A DNA stretch of 7,109 nucleotides from Bacillota bacterium (GTDB taxonomy: Bacteria > Bacillota > Clostridia > Peptostreptococcales > Anaerovoracaceae), in assembly GCA_021443825.1 (NCBI GenBank), contig JABUTE010000001.1, forward strand, positions 1-7,109, in the 5' to 3' direction. Each line of letters starts with the position of its first letter. Position 1 is the stretch's first letter. The position numbers and the translations under genes were made by a program. Shown here piece by piece: positions 1 to 5,981 of this stretch. The notes beneath the pieces are model-generated. The model was not told the origin of the DNA and did no database searches. It was given only the letters and a program-made list of their open reading frames with translations.

Positions 1-947
1 GCCTGAAGGACAGCCCCCGTCCCTGGGCACAGGAGGAGACGGTGAAGTTTCTTTGCCCCTGCCCCGGCTACGATCGCCATTTCAATGTGACCAAGTCCTT
101 CGGGGCGGAGCTGATCCCCGTGCCCATGCTTTCCGACGGTCCGGATATGGACGCAGTGGAAGAACTGGTGAAGGATCCCGCCGTGAAGGGCATCTGGTGC
201 GTGCCGAAGTATTCCAACCCCACGGGCATCATTTTCTCCGAGGAGGTCTGCAGACGGCTTGCTTCCATGGAGACCGCTGCACCGGATTTTACGATCATGT
301 GGGATAATGCCTACTGCATCCATGAATTCGACGGCGACTTCGTTCCCTTCGTGGAGATGCTTTCCCTGTGCGCTTCCTGCGGTCATGCAAACCGTGTTTA
401 TGAGTTTGCATCCTTCTCCAAAGTGACCTATGCCGGTGCCAGCGTGTCCTGCATGGCCTCCTCTGTGGAGAACCTTGCGCACTTCAAGTCCCTGATGACC
501 TTCCGGATGATCTGCGGCAATAAGGTGGCCCAGCTGATGCATGTGCGCTTCCTCAAGAACAAGGAAAACACCCTGGCCCTGATGAAGAAGCACGGCGCTC
601 TGCTGAAGCCCAAATTTGACGGCATTCTCGAGACCCTGAAGGGCCTTGAGGAATATGGCATCGCTTCCTGGTCCGAGCCCAAGGGCGGCTATTTCATCAG
701 CCTGAACGGCTATCCCCACACTGCAAAGCGCACCTTCGAGCTCTGCAAGGCCGCGGGGCTGACCATGACCGGCGCCGGCGCCACCTTCCCCTACGGCAAG
801 GATCCTGAAGACCGCAACCTGCGGATCGCGCCTTCCTTTGCGCCCCCCGAAACGGTGGCTCAGGCTGCGGGCGTTCTCTGCGTCTCCCTGCGGCTTGCCG
901 CTCTGGAGCAGATCGCAAAGGAGCGCTTCGGCGAAGTGCTGAACTGA
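1..947 (+). CDS. PLP-dependent aminotransferase, aspartate aminotransferase-like (5' partial)
   Basis: This is the C-terminal part of a fold-type I aminotransferase that moves an amino group between an amino acid and a 2-oxo acid, probably in the cytoplasm. The frame is open from base 3, so the GTG at 42 is an internal Val and the true start lies upstream; 314 residues are visible. Numbered from base 42: PGYDRHF near residues 8-14, the NPTG motif at 59-62, the cofactor-binding WDNAY at 87-91, the Schiff-base lysine K127 in SFSKVTYAG, and R261 in NLRIAPSF, expected to bind the substrate carboxylate. The PGYDRHF and SFSKVTYAGA signatures match the actinobacterial/clostridial aspartate aminotransferase-like group (about 420-430 residues), so roughly 110-120 N-terminal residues are missing. 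The fold and reaction class are secure; aspartate as substrate is inferred. Its TGA overlaps the trmK ATG. Confidence 0.9.
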   Translation, partial: LKDSPRPWAQEETVKFLCPCPGYDRHFNVTKSFGAELIPVPMLSDGPDMDAVEELVKDPAVKGIWCVPKYSNPTGIIFSEEVCRRLASMETAAPDFTIMWDNAYCIHEFDGDFVPFVEMLSLCASCGHANRVYEFASFSKVTYAGASVSCMASSVENLAHFKSLMTFRMICGNKVAQLMHVRFLKNKENTLALMKKHGALLKPKFDGILETLKGLEEYGIASWSEPKGGYFISLNGYPHTAKRTFELCKAAGLTMTGAGATFPYGKDPEDRNLRIAPSFAPPETVAQAAGVLCVSLRLAALEQIAKERFGEVLN

Positions 948-1666
948 TGCCCAAGCTGCATCTCGGGCTGCGGCTGGACACCGCCGCGGAGCTGCTTGCA
1001 GGATGCCGGGTCGTGGCTGATATCGGCTGCGACCACGGCCGGCTCTGCTGCAGCCTTTTACAACATCATTCCGTGCAGCGGTGTATCGCTGCGGATATCA
1101 GTCTGCCTTCTCTTGAGAAGGCAGCTGTTTTATCAAATAAGCTGGGCTTGTCCGACCGCCTGGAGATCCGCCCCGGGGACGGCTTGTCGGTGCTTTTGCC
1201 CTATGAAGCGGACGGCATTGCCATTCTCGGCATGGGCGGCAAGACGATCCGGGAGATCTTATGCGGTGCGGAGCCTCCCCTCATGGGTGCGCAGCGGGCA
1301 GTGCTGCAGCCCATGCGTGGAGTGGAGGAACTGCGTTACTTCCTGTATGAGCGGGGCTATCACATCCTCGAGGACCGGGTGATCCGGGAAAGCGGCAGGT
1401 ATTACCAGATCTTCTCCGTCGCTCCCCCTGCCGGTGACGGGGTACCGGATCCCTGGCCGGAGGGCTTCCCCGAAGGTTGCTGTTTTGTGGGCTACAGAGC
1501 CTTTGAACAGGCGGACGAACACTTCTGCAGCCTGATCGATCGGATGCTCCTGCAGACAAAAAAACAGCTGGAGGGCGCAGGGGACGAGCCGGGCAGCGGC
1601 TTTCTTATGCAGCGGCTTCAGATGCTGCAGCAGATCCGTTCCAAACTGGAGGAACGTCAGACATAA
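947..1666 (+). CDS. trmK: tRNA (adenine(22)-N(1))-methyltransferase TrmK
   Basis: The 239-residue product is a cytoplasmic SAM-dependent methyltransferase that makes m1A at position 22 in the D-arm of tRNA. The Rossmann SAM-binding motif ADIGCDHG lies at residues 24-31, the acidic motif II region around AADIS at 48-52, the GMGG catalytic-loop signature at 95-98, and LQPM at 120-123. The order and spacing match the TrmK (YqfN, COG2384) family, and length is close to the usual 230-240 residues. The C-terminal third (about 165-239) is helical and Gln/Leu-rich, like the family's coiled-coil arm. The ATG shares one base with the preceding stop; the nearest AGGAG (918-922) is too far away to serve it, so translation is probably coupled to the aminotransferase. 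In many Firmicutes trmK is followed by a Nif3-family gene (yqfO); none is present here. A strong inverted repeat lies inside the gene. Confidence 0.93.
   Translation: MPKLHLGLRLDTAAELLAGCRVVADIGCDHGRLCCSLLQHHSVQRCIAADISLPSLEKAAVLSNKLGLSDRLEIRPGDGLSVLLPYEADGIAILGMGGKTIREILCGAEPPLMGAQRAVLQPMRGVEELRYFLYERGYHILEDRVIRESGRYYQIFSVAPPAGDGVPDPWPEGFPEGCCFVGYRAFEQADEHFCSLIDRMLLQTKKQLEGAGDEPGSGFLMQRLQMLQQIRSKLEERQT
1103..1131 (+). repeat. Perfect inverted repeat inside trmK, terminator-like
   Basis: The arms CTGCCTTCTC (1103-1112) and GAGAAGGCAG (1115-1124) are perfectly complementary around TT. In RNA this folds as a nine-pair stem with a CUUG tetraloop, followed four bases later by TTTT (1128-1131). 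It sits in frame within codons 53-60 of trmK. It looks like an intrinsic terminator but has a short T-run, and ribosomes translating the gene should keep it open. Confidence 0.6.
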
Positions 1667-1843
1667 GCTGTGTTTGATGTTTTGCCAAGGGACCGGGCGG
1701 GGGGGAGGCAGTCCCCTGTACGGGGCGTGGACCTCAGAGTTATCTGCAGACTCAGCTGTCCGGAAAAGCGGCCCCATACTTGGCGCGGATCCCTCTGCAG
1801 CCTCCGTTCCCGCCGGAAATCCCCGCCCCGGCTTGATTTCCCG
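1667..1843. other. GC-rich intergenic stretch with no recognised gene
   Basis: This 177-base stretch separates trmK from the next promoter. Two short plus-strand frames begin at 1670 and 1674 and overlap in different phases. Their Arg/Ser/Pro-rich translations resemble nothing I know, and neither has a convincing ribosome site. There are G-runs near 1697-1703 and a small CCCC/GGGG stem at about 1710-1722, but no T-tract, so no clear terminator for trmK. It may be a decayed gene or a long 3' leader. Confidence 0.4.
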
Positions 1844-1872
1844 TTTACAGAACAGCAAAAATGATGTAAAAT
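1844..1872 (+). promoter_or_regulatory. Sigma-A promoter for the coiled-coil gene
   Basis: TTTACA (1844-1849) and TAAAAT (1867-1872) are separated by exactly 17 bases, each one mismatch from consensus. Transcription would start near 1879, giving a leader of about 45 bases. That leader contains a small hairpin, GTCTC (1895-1899) with GAGAC (1904-1908), just before the AGGAGG ribosome site (1913-1918). Confidence 0.72.
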
Positions 1873-1924
1873 AACCTATTGTAAATGTGGAAGAGTCTCC
1901 CATGAGACGGATAGGAGGAACGCC

Positions 1925-2533
1925 ATGGCTAATCTCGAGGCATTGCTTGCCTACCAGGATAAAGAAACCGAAAAGAAGCAGAAGGAAGCGGAACTTCGCA
2001 ATACGCCTGCGAGACAGCAGTTTGCAAAGCTTCGGAAGGTGCTGAAGGATCAGCAGACGCTGCTGAATACCCTGACCGAGCAGATGCAGAACCGCATGGC
2101 TCTGGTGAAAAAACTCACCGAGCGGGTGGCAAAGCTGGAGGACCAGACGGAAGTGGAGAGCGATGAGTTTCAGGTGATCTCCGGCGACGAAGAGAGCGTT
2201 GCCGCCGAAATGACCGAGCTCAAGGGCGATGTGAACCGGCTGAGCCGGGAGATCGACAATGCCCTCAGGGACATCAAGGCCGCTATGGCCGACCTGGAGA
2301 CCGCCGTCAGCAAATACAAAGAGACCCGCCAGTCCGCAGCGAAGAACAAGAAGGAGTACGACGCCCTTCGGCTGACCTGCGAGGAAGAGCAGCAGGGCTT
2401 TGCTGCAGTGCTCGGCGTTTACGATGAGGCCCTTGCGGAGATCGCCAAGAAGATCGAAAGCGAGCTGGAATATCCCGGTCAGATCAAGATCAATGTGATC
2501 CGCGAGACCAGAGCCGTCGATTACGCAAGATAG
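1925..2533 (+). CDS. Coiled-coil protein with an RNase Y-like C-terminal tail
   Basis: The product has 202 residues and is almost entirely charged helix; function is not known. The ATG follows a perfect AGGAGG (1913-1918) by six bases. Residues 1-10 are MANLEALLAY; about 10-170 are rich in Glu, Lys, Gln and Leu with heptad-like spacing, probably a coiled-coil hairpin with a break near the acidic stretch at 74-92. There is no signal peptide or membrane segment and only one cysteine (near residue 153). The body resembles coiled-coil/C4-zinc-ribbon proteins of Firmicutes, which end in two CxxC knuckles; those are absent. Instead residues 173-202 contain ELEYPGQIK and VIRETRAV and end in YAR, closely matching the last residues of RNase Y (B. 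subtilis Rny ends with a near-identical YPGHIK...VIRETRAVEYAK tail). The TM, KH and HD parts of RNase Y are missing, so nuclease activity is not expected. Family placement of the body is inference; the tail match is strong from memory. Confidence 0.8.
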   Translation: MANLEALLAYQDKETEKKQKEAELRNTPARQQFAKLRKVLKDQQTLLNTLTEQMQNRMALVKKLTERVAKLEDQTEVESDEFQVISGDEESVAAEMTELKGDVNRLSREIDNALRDIKAAMADLETAVSKYKETRQSAAKNKKEYDALRLTCEEEQQGFAAVLGVYDEALAEIAKKIESELEYPGQIKINVIRETRAVDYAR

Positions 2534-2556
2534 CAGCTTCTCATACGGTAATTCTA

Positions 2557-2585
2557 CGGACCCGCAGCAATGCGGGTCTGCTTTT
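2557..2585 (+). terminator. Intrinsic terminator or attenuator hairpin before the cysteine desulfurase
   Basis: GACCCGCA (2559-2566) and TGCGGGTC (2571-2578) form a perfect eight-pair stem closed by a GCAA (GNRA-type) tetraloop. C2557-G2580 and the wobble G2558-T2579 lengthen it to ten pairs. Only TTTT (2582-2585) follows, so termination is probably incomplete and some transcripts may continue into the desulfurase gene. I see no convincing separate promoter between this hairpin and the next start. Confidence 0.7.
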
Positions 2586-2586
2586 G

Positions 2587-2591
2587 AAAGG
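2587..2591 (+). promoter_or_regulatory. Ribosome binding site that decides the TTG start at 2599
   Basis: AAAGG lies seven bases before TTG at 2599, which begins MIYLDNSATT, the canonical N-terminus of the NifS/IscS family. An upstream in-frame TTG at 2584 falls inside the terminator T-run with hairpin rather than Shine-Dalgarno sequence before it, so it is disfavoured. Confidence 0.6.
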
Positions 2592-2598
2592 CAAACAA

Positions 2599-3756
2599 TT
2601 GATTTATCTGGATAACAGTGCGACGACAAAGCTTCATCCCCAGGTCGTCAGTGCGATGATGCAGGTGCTGACCGAGGATTTCGGCAACCCCTCTTCGTTG
2701 TACAAGCTGGGGCTGGAAGCAGAAAAGAAGATCAAAACGGCACGGGCGCAGGTAGCGAAGACCATGGGCGTTTTGCCGGAAGAGATCTATTTTACCGGCT
2801 GCGGCACCGAAAGCGACAACACGGCCATCAAGGGCATCTGGGAGGCGCGCAAAAAGCAGGGCAAACGCATCATCACCACCGCGGTGGAGCATCCTGCCGT
2901 GCTGCAATGCTGCAAGTGGCTTCAGAGCCAGGGGGCCGATGTGGTCTATCTGCCGGTGAACAGCGAGGGCCTGATCGAGATCGAGGATCTGAAAAAGGCT
3001 CTTACCTCCGATACTATTCTGGTCAGCATCATGTATGTCAATAACGAAACGGGGGCCATCATGCCCTTAAAAAAGGTCCGCAAAGCGCTGGACGACGCGC
3101 AGAGCGCCGCCGTTTTTCATACCGATGCCATTCAGGCCTGGGGCAAGGAGCCCCTCAACGCCAAAGAGCTGGGCGTGGATATGATCAGCGTTTCCGGTCA
3201 TAAGATCCATGGGCCCAAGGGCATCGGCGCTCTGTATGTTCGAAAAGGGCTGCACTGCCCCGTCTTTATGCACGGCGGCGGGCAGGAAAACGGTTTTCGA
3301 TCGGGCACCGAGAATGTGGCCGGCATCGTGGGCCTTGGCATTGCAGCGGAGCTGATCACTCTCGACGGGCAGGAACGCTATATCCGCATGGCTGCCGCAA
3401 GGGACTATCTGAAAGACCGCATCGCGGCTGAGATCCCTCAGGTCACCTTCAACGGCCCGGAAGACGGCTGCCCCTCCCTGCTCAACGTCAGCTTCATCGG
3501 CTGCCGGGCAGAGGTGCTGCTCCATACCCTGGACAGCAGCGGCATCTGCGTATCCACCGGCTCGGCCTGCTCCTCTCACAGCAAGGGAAGCCATGTGCTC
3601 TCAGCCATGGGCCTTCGACCCGAGCAGATCGATGGTGCTGTGCGCTTCAGCTTTTGCGCAGAGAATACCGTCGATGAGATGGATTGCGTCATGGAATGCC
3701 TTAAGGCTGCTGTGGAATCCCAGCGAAAGCTGCGGGCAGCATTTAAAAGAAAGTAA
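2599..3756 (+). CDS. nifS: Cysteine desulfurase (NifS/IscS family)
   Basis: This 385-residue PLP enzyme takes sulfur from L-cysteine, giving alanine and an enzyme persulfide that is passed to an acceptor. Numbered from the TTG at 2599: N-terminal IYLDNSATT at 2-10; the cofactor lysine K202 in SVSGHKIHGPKG; RSGTEN about 30-40 residues later; and the catalytic cysteine C324 in STGSACSSHSKGS. Spacing and length agree with IscS/NifS proteins (380-405 residues). All signature residues are present. The start is a TTG chosen because AAAGG lies seven bases before it and because it gives the family's canonical N-terminus. thiI begins 12 bases after the stop, so the likely acceptor is ThiI, as in the NifZ-ThiI pair of Bacillus. 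A role in Fe-S assembly cannot be excluded, but no iscU/sufU is visible here. Confidence 0.95.
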   Translation: MIYLDNSATTKLHPQVVSAMMQVLTEDFGNPSSLYKLGLEAEKKIKTARAQVAKTMGVLPEEIYFTGCGTESDNTAIKGIWEARKKQGKRIITTAVEHPAVLQCCKWLQSQGADVVYLPVNSEGLIEIEDLKKALTSDTILVSIMYVNNETGAIMPLKKVRKALDDAQSAAVFHTDAIQAWGKEPLNAKELGVDMISVSGHKIHGPKGIGALYVRKGLHCPVFMHGGGQENGFRSGTENVAGIVGLGIAAELITLDGQERYIRMAAARDYLKDRIAAEIPQVTFNGPEDGCPSLLNVSFIGCRAEVLLHTLDSSGICVSTGSACSSHSKGSHVLSAMGLRPEQIDGAVRFSFCAENTVDEMDCVMECLKAAVESQRKLRAAFKRK

Positions 3757-3768
3757 ACAGGTAAGAAA

Positions 3769-4989
3769 ATGATTAACGAATCCGAAAAGATCTATATCGT
3801 CCGCTGCGGCGAAACTGCCCTGAAGGGACAGAACAAGTCTTATTTTGAACGGATGCTGGTGCAGCGCATCCGCAAGCTCCTTTCCGGAATGAAGGGCGTT
3901 TCCATCGAACGGGTCGACGGTCTGATCTTTGTCAGGACCGGTCTTGACATCGACGGAACCGAGGTGCTGAAAAAGGTGGGCAGAGTGTTCGGTGTCGATT
4001 CCATCAGCCCTGCCGTAGAGATCAATTTCGACGGCATGGACGCAGAGACCGCGCTGGATGAGATCGGTCATGCTGCAGCTGACTTTGCCATGGAGCTGAT
4101 CCGCACCAAAGGCATCAAGACCTTTAAGATCGATGCCAGAAGAGCCGACAAGATGTTCCCCATTGAATCGCCCATGATCGCCCGCCGTATGGGGGCTTAT
4201 GTGCTCAAGGGCTGCAAGGTGCTGAAGGTCGATGTGCACGAGCCGGATGCGAAGCTGTTCGTCAATGTGAGACGCGGCCGCGCCTATATCTACGAGACCA
4301 AGATCAGCGGCTTCGGCGGTCTTCCTCTCGGAACAAACGGCAAGGGTCTGGTGCTGCTCTCCGGCGGCATCGATTCTCCGGTCGCTGCCTTTGTCATGAG
4401 CCACAGAGGCATGTATATCGATGCCGTTCACTTCCATTCCTTCCCCTATACCTCCGAGCGGGCCTACGAAAAGGTGCGCGAGCTGGCTTCCATTCTGGCC
4501 GGCTATTGCGGTCGCATCCGCATGCACAGCATCAATCTTCTGCCCATTCAGGAGCAGATCGTGCAGAACTGTCCCGAAGAGGAAACGACCATTCTGGTGC
4601 GCCGCTTTATGATGAAGATCGCAGAGCGGGTCGCTGCCGAAGAGGAAAGCATGATGCTGATCACCGGTGAAAGCCTGGGGCAGGTGGCAAGCCAGACGGC
4701 AGAATCGCTGGTCGTTACCGATCAGGCGGTGTCTATGCCCGTCATGCGGCCCCTCATCGCCATGGATAAGACTGAGATCATGGCAACGGCAAAGGAGATC
4801 GGAACCTATGAGGTATCCATTCAGCCCTACGAGGACTGCTGCACTGTATTTCTTCCCAAGCATCCTGTGACCAGGCCACGCCTGGAGCGGATCCTGGCCT
4901 CCGAAAGCCGGCTCGACTGCGAAGGGCTGATCAATGCGGCTCTTGAAAACCAGACCATCGACGTCATCTTTCCCAAAGAGGACTGGTAA
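3769..4989 (+). CDS. thiI: tRNA 4-thiouridine synthase / sulfurtransferase ThiI
   Basis: The 406-residue cytoplasmic enzyme adenylates U8 of tRNA and replaces its oxygen with sulfur to make s4U; in some bacteria it also supplies sulfur for the thiamine thiazole. In order: an N-terminal ferredoxin-like part beginning IYIVRCGETALKGQN (about 8-60), a THUMP domain (about 60-165), and a PP-loop ATP pyrophosphatase domain with SGGIDSP at 198-204. ITGESLGQVASQT follows in the latter. C357/C358 in YEDCCTVF lie where I expect the E. coli C344 equivalent; this alignment is from memory. There is no C-terminal rhodanese domain, as in Bacillus and unlike E. coli, which explains the desulfurase immediately upstream. 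The ATG at 3769 follows only a weak AGG (3759-3761), consistent with cotranscription and coupled expression. A strong terminator follows. Confidence 0.96.
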   Translation: MINESEKIYIVRCGETALKGQNKSYFERMLVQRIRKLLSGMKGVSIERVDGLIFVRTGLDIDGTEVLKKVGRVFGVDSISPAVEINFDGMDAETALDEIGHAAADFAMELIRTKGIKTFKIDARRADKMFPIESPMIARRMGAYVLKGCKVLKVDVHEPDAKLFVNVRRGRAYIYETKISGFGGLPLGTNGKGLVLLSGGIDSPVAAFVMSHRGMYIDAVHFHSFPYTSERAYEKVRELASILAGYCGRIRMHSINLLPIQEQIVQNCPEEETTILVRRFMMKIAERVAAEEESMMLITGESLGQVASQTAESLVVTDQAVSMPVMRPLIAMDKTEIMATAKEIGTYEVSIQPYEDCCTVFLPKHPVTRPRLERILASESRLDCEGLINAALENQTIDVIFPKEDW

Positions 4990-5033
4990 GACCGGGAAAA
5001 AGGCGCAGTGCCGTCTAAAATCATCCTGTATGC

Positions 5034-5070
5034 AAAAAACACATCATCCACCGGCGTGATGTGTTTTTTT
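5034..5070 (+). terminator. Strong intrinsic terminator after thiI
   Basis: Bases 5034-5046 (six A then CACATCA) pair perfectly with 5057-5069 (TGATGTG then six T) to give a 13-pair stem around a ten-base loop, and the T-run is seven long (5064-5070). The A-run on the other side makes it potentially bidirectional. It ends the nifS-thiI transcript. Confidence 0.9.
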
Positions 5071-5103
5071 ATCTTTTGAAATCAATTCCTTTGCATGGTT
5101 TTA

Positions 5104-5135
5104 TTGATGAAATCCTCACAAAAATGGGATATAAT
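5104..5135 (+). promoter_or_regulatory. Probable sigma-A promoter for pssA
   Basis: A perfect TATAAT lies at 5130-5135, 32 bases before the pssA ATG. The upstream element is poor: TTGATG (5104-5109) is the best -35-like match but leaves a 20-base spacer. The -10 box is convincing by position, while the -35 assignment is tentative. AGGAG (5159-5163) is the ribosome site, four bases before the ATG. Confidence 0.55.
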
Positions 5136-5167
5136 AATAGCAGAGATTCATACGGGAGAGGAGCACC

Positions 5168-5803
5168 ATGAATAAACGGCCCGGACTTCTTGGTTATTAT
5201 AATTATACGGTTTATCTCACCTACCTCGGGATGCTCGCCGGTTTTTGCGGCATCCTTCAGGTGCTGCAGGGCAATTACCGTATGGCGGTGATCCTGCTTC
5301 TTGCAGCAGGTTTTTGTGATATGTTTGACGGCGCTGTCGCTTCCACGAAAAAAGACCGCACCCGCAGCGAACGGTCTTTTGGCATCCAGATCGACTCGCT
5401 GAGCGACCTGATCTGCTTTGGCGTTTTGCCTGCAGCGATCGGTTATTCTCTCAGCGGCAGAGGTCTTGCGGCATTGCTGGCGGCATCCTTTTACGTGCTC
5501 TGCGCCCTGATCCGCCTTGCCTATTTCAATGTAGACGAACAGGAACGCCAGCAAAGAGAAGATACCTCCAGAAAGCTCTATTACGGGCTTCCCGTAACGT
5601 CTTCCGCGCTGGTGATCCCCATTCTGTACGGTGCTGCGAAGGCAGCTGCTTTTTCGCCGGCGCCTGCGATGCTGACGGCCCTTGCCGTAATGGCCTGCCT
5701 GTTTCTGACCCCGTTCTCCGTACAAAAACCCGGAAAGGTGATCAAGGGCTGCCTTCTTGCTGCAGGCTTTGCCGTGATCTTTTTCGTGATCCTTTCGCGG
5801 TAA
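5168..5803 (+). CDS. pssA: CDP-diacylglycerol-serine O-phosphatidyltransferase (PssA)
   Basis: This 211-residue integral membrane enzyme joins CDP-diacylglycerol and L-serine to give phosphatidylserine, the precursor of phosphatidylethanolamine. The CDP-alcohol phosphotransferase signature runs from D51 to D80: D51-x2-D54-G55-x2-A58, then G72-x3-D76-x3-D80, so all four metal-binding/catalytic aspartates are present. The residue after A58 is Ser59, where the family normally has Arg. About six or seven hydrophobic segments are seen (near 15-34, 38-50, 81-95, 99-118, 143-160, 165-182, 193-209). RLAYFN (116-121) and GLPVTSSA (140-147) match the serine-specific subgroup and argue against PgsA. Length fits Gram-positive PssA, though somewhat short. 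The gene has its own -10 box and terminator, so it appears monocistronic; no psd gene is adjacent. A terminator-like hairpin lies within the gene. Confidence 0.88.
   Translation: MNKRPGLLGYYNYTVYLTYLGMLAGFCGILQVLQGNYRMAVILLLAAGFCDMFDGAVASTKKDRTRSERSFGIQIDSLSDLICFGVLPAAIGYSLSGRGLAALLAASFYVLCALIRLAYFNVDEQERQQREDTSRKLYYGLPVTSSALVIPILYGAAKAAAFSPAPAMLTALAVMACLFLTPFSVQKPGKVIKGCLLAAGFAVIFFVILSR
5350..5380 (+). repeat. Inverted repeat inside pssA, terminator-like
   Basis: AAAAGACCG (5350-5358) and CGGTCTTTT (5372-5380) are perfect reverse complements around a 13-base loop, ending in four T. It overlaps codons for the stretch between the two halves of the catalytic signature, directly after Ser59. 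It could be incidental to the KKDRT coding there or could reduce transcription when translation lags. Confidence 0.5.
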
Positions 5804-5883
5804 AGGCTGCATACGCTCCTTTCGGGCTGCCGGCAGGAGCCGGGCAGACCTCAAGCCGCCCCCTGATCGATACCGACCTATCC
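5804..5883. other. pssA 3' untranslated stretch
   Basis: No gene is seen in these 80 bases. There is a stem-capable pair GCTCCT (5815-5820) and AGGAGC (5835-5840), and inside it a perfect ten-base palindrome CTGCCGGCAG (5827-5836). No T-tract follows, so it is not itself a terminator; it may simply protect the end of the transcript. Confidence 0.35.
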
Positions 5884-5916
5884 ACTGCATTCTGCTTTGG
5901 CGGAGTGCAGTTTTTT
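5884..5916 (+). terminator. Intrinsic terminator after pssA
   Basis: ACTGCATTCTGC (5884-5895) pairs along its full length with GCGGAGTGCAGT (5900-5911), including two G-T wobbles, around a TTTG loop. A run of six T (5911-5916) follows. It lies about 80 bases after the pssA stop and separates it from the yraN-comM unit. Confidence 0.85.
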
Positions 5917-5981
5917 ATTGCAGGAAGATAGGTTGATTTTTAAAGTGCATGGTAAAAAATGGTTTGAATGGCAAAAATATA

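Noticed and set aside
42..44. GTG at 42 as the aminotransferase start
   Set aside because: The frame stays open to base 3 with family-like sequence (a LKDSPRPW-type stretch), and the enzyme would lack its N-terminal third, so this is an internal Val.
1670..1874. Two overlapping small plus-strand frames after trmK (64 and 66 codons)
   Set aside because: They lack ribosome sites, overlap each other in different phases, run into the promoter, and have low-complexity Arg/Ser/Pro-rich translations.
2584..2586. TTG at 2584 as the nifS start
   Set aside because: It lies in the terminator T-run with hairpin sequence in place of a Shine-Dalgarno, and adds residues before the canonical IYLDNSATT N-terminus.
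1259..2629. Minus-strand open frame of 456 codons
   Set aside because: It is antisense to trmK and the coiled-coil gene, its Leu/His/Gln-rich translation fits no family, and it has no credible ribosome site. It arises from codon bias of the real genes on the other strand.
3601..4863. Minus-strand open frame of 420 codons
   Set aside because: It is antisense to thiI and the end of nifS, both certain genes. The His/Asp/Leu-rich translation is typical of an antisense shadow.
5804..5880. Riboswitch or small RNA between pssA and yraN
   Set aside because: Only a short palindrome and a six-pair stem are visible, no known riboswitch core is recognisable, and the region is simply downstream of pssA and ahead of its terminator.
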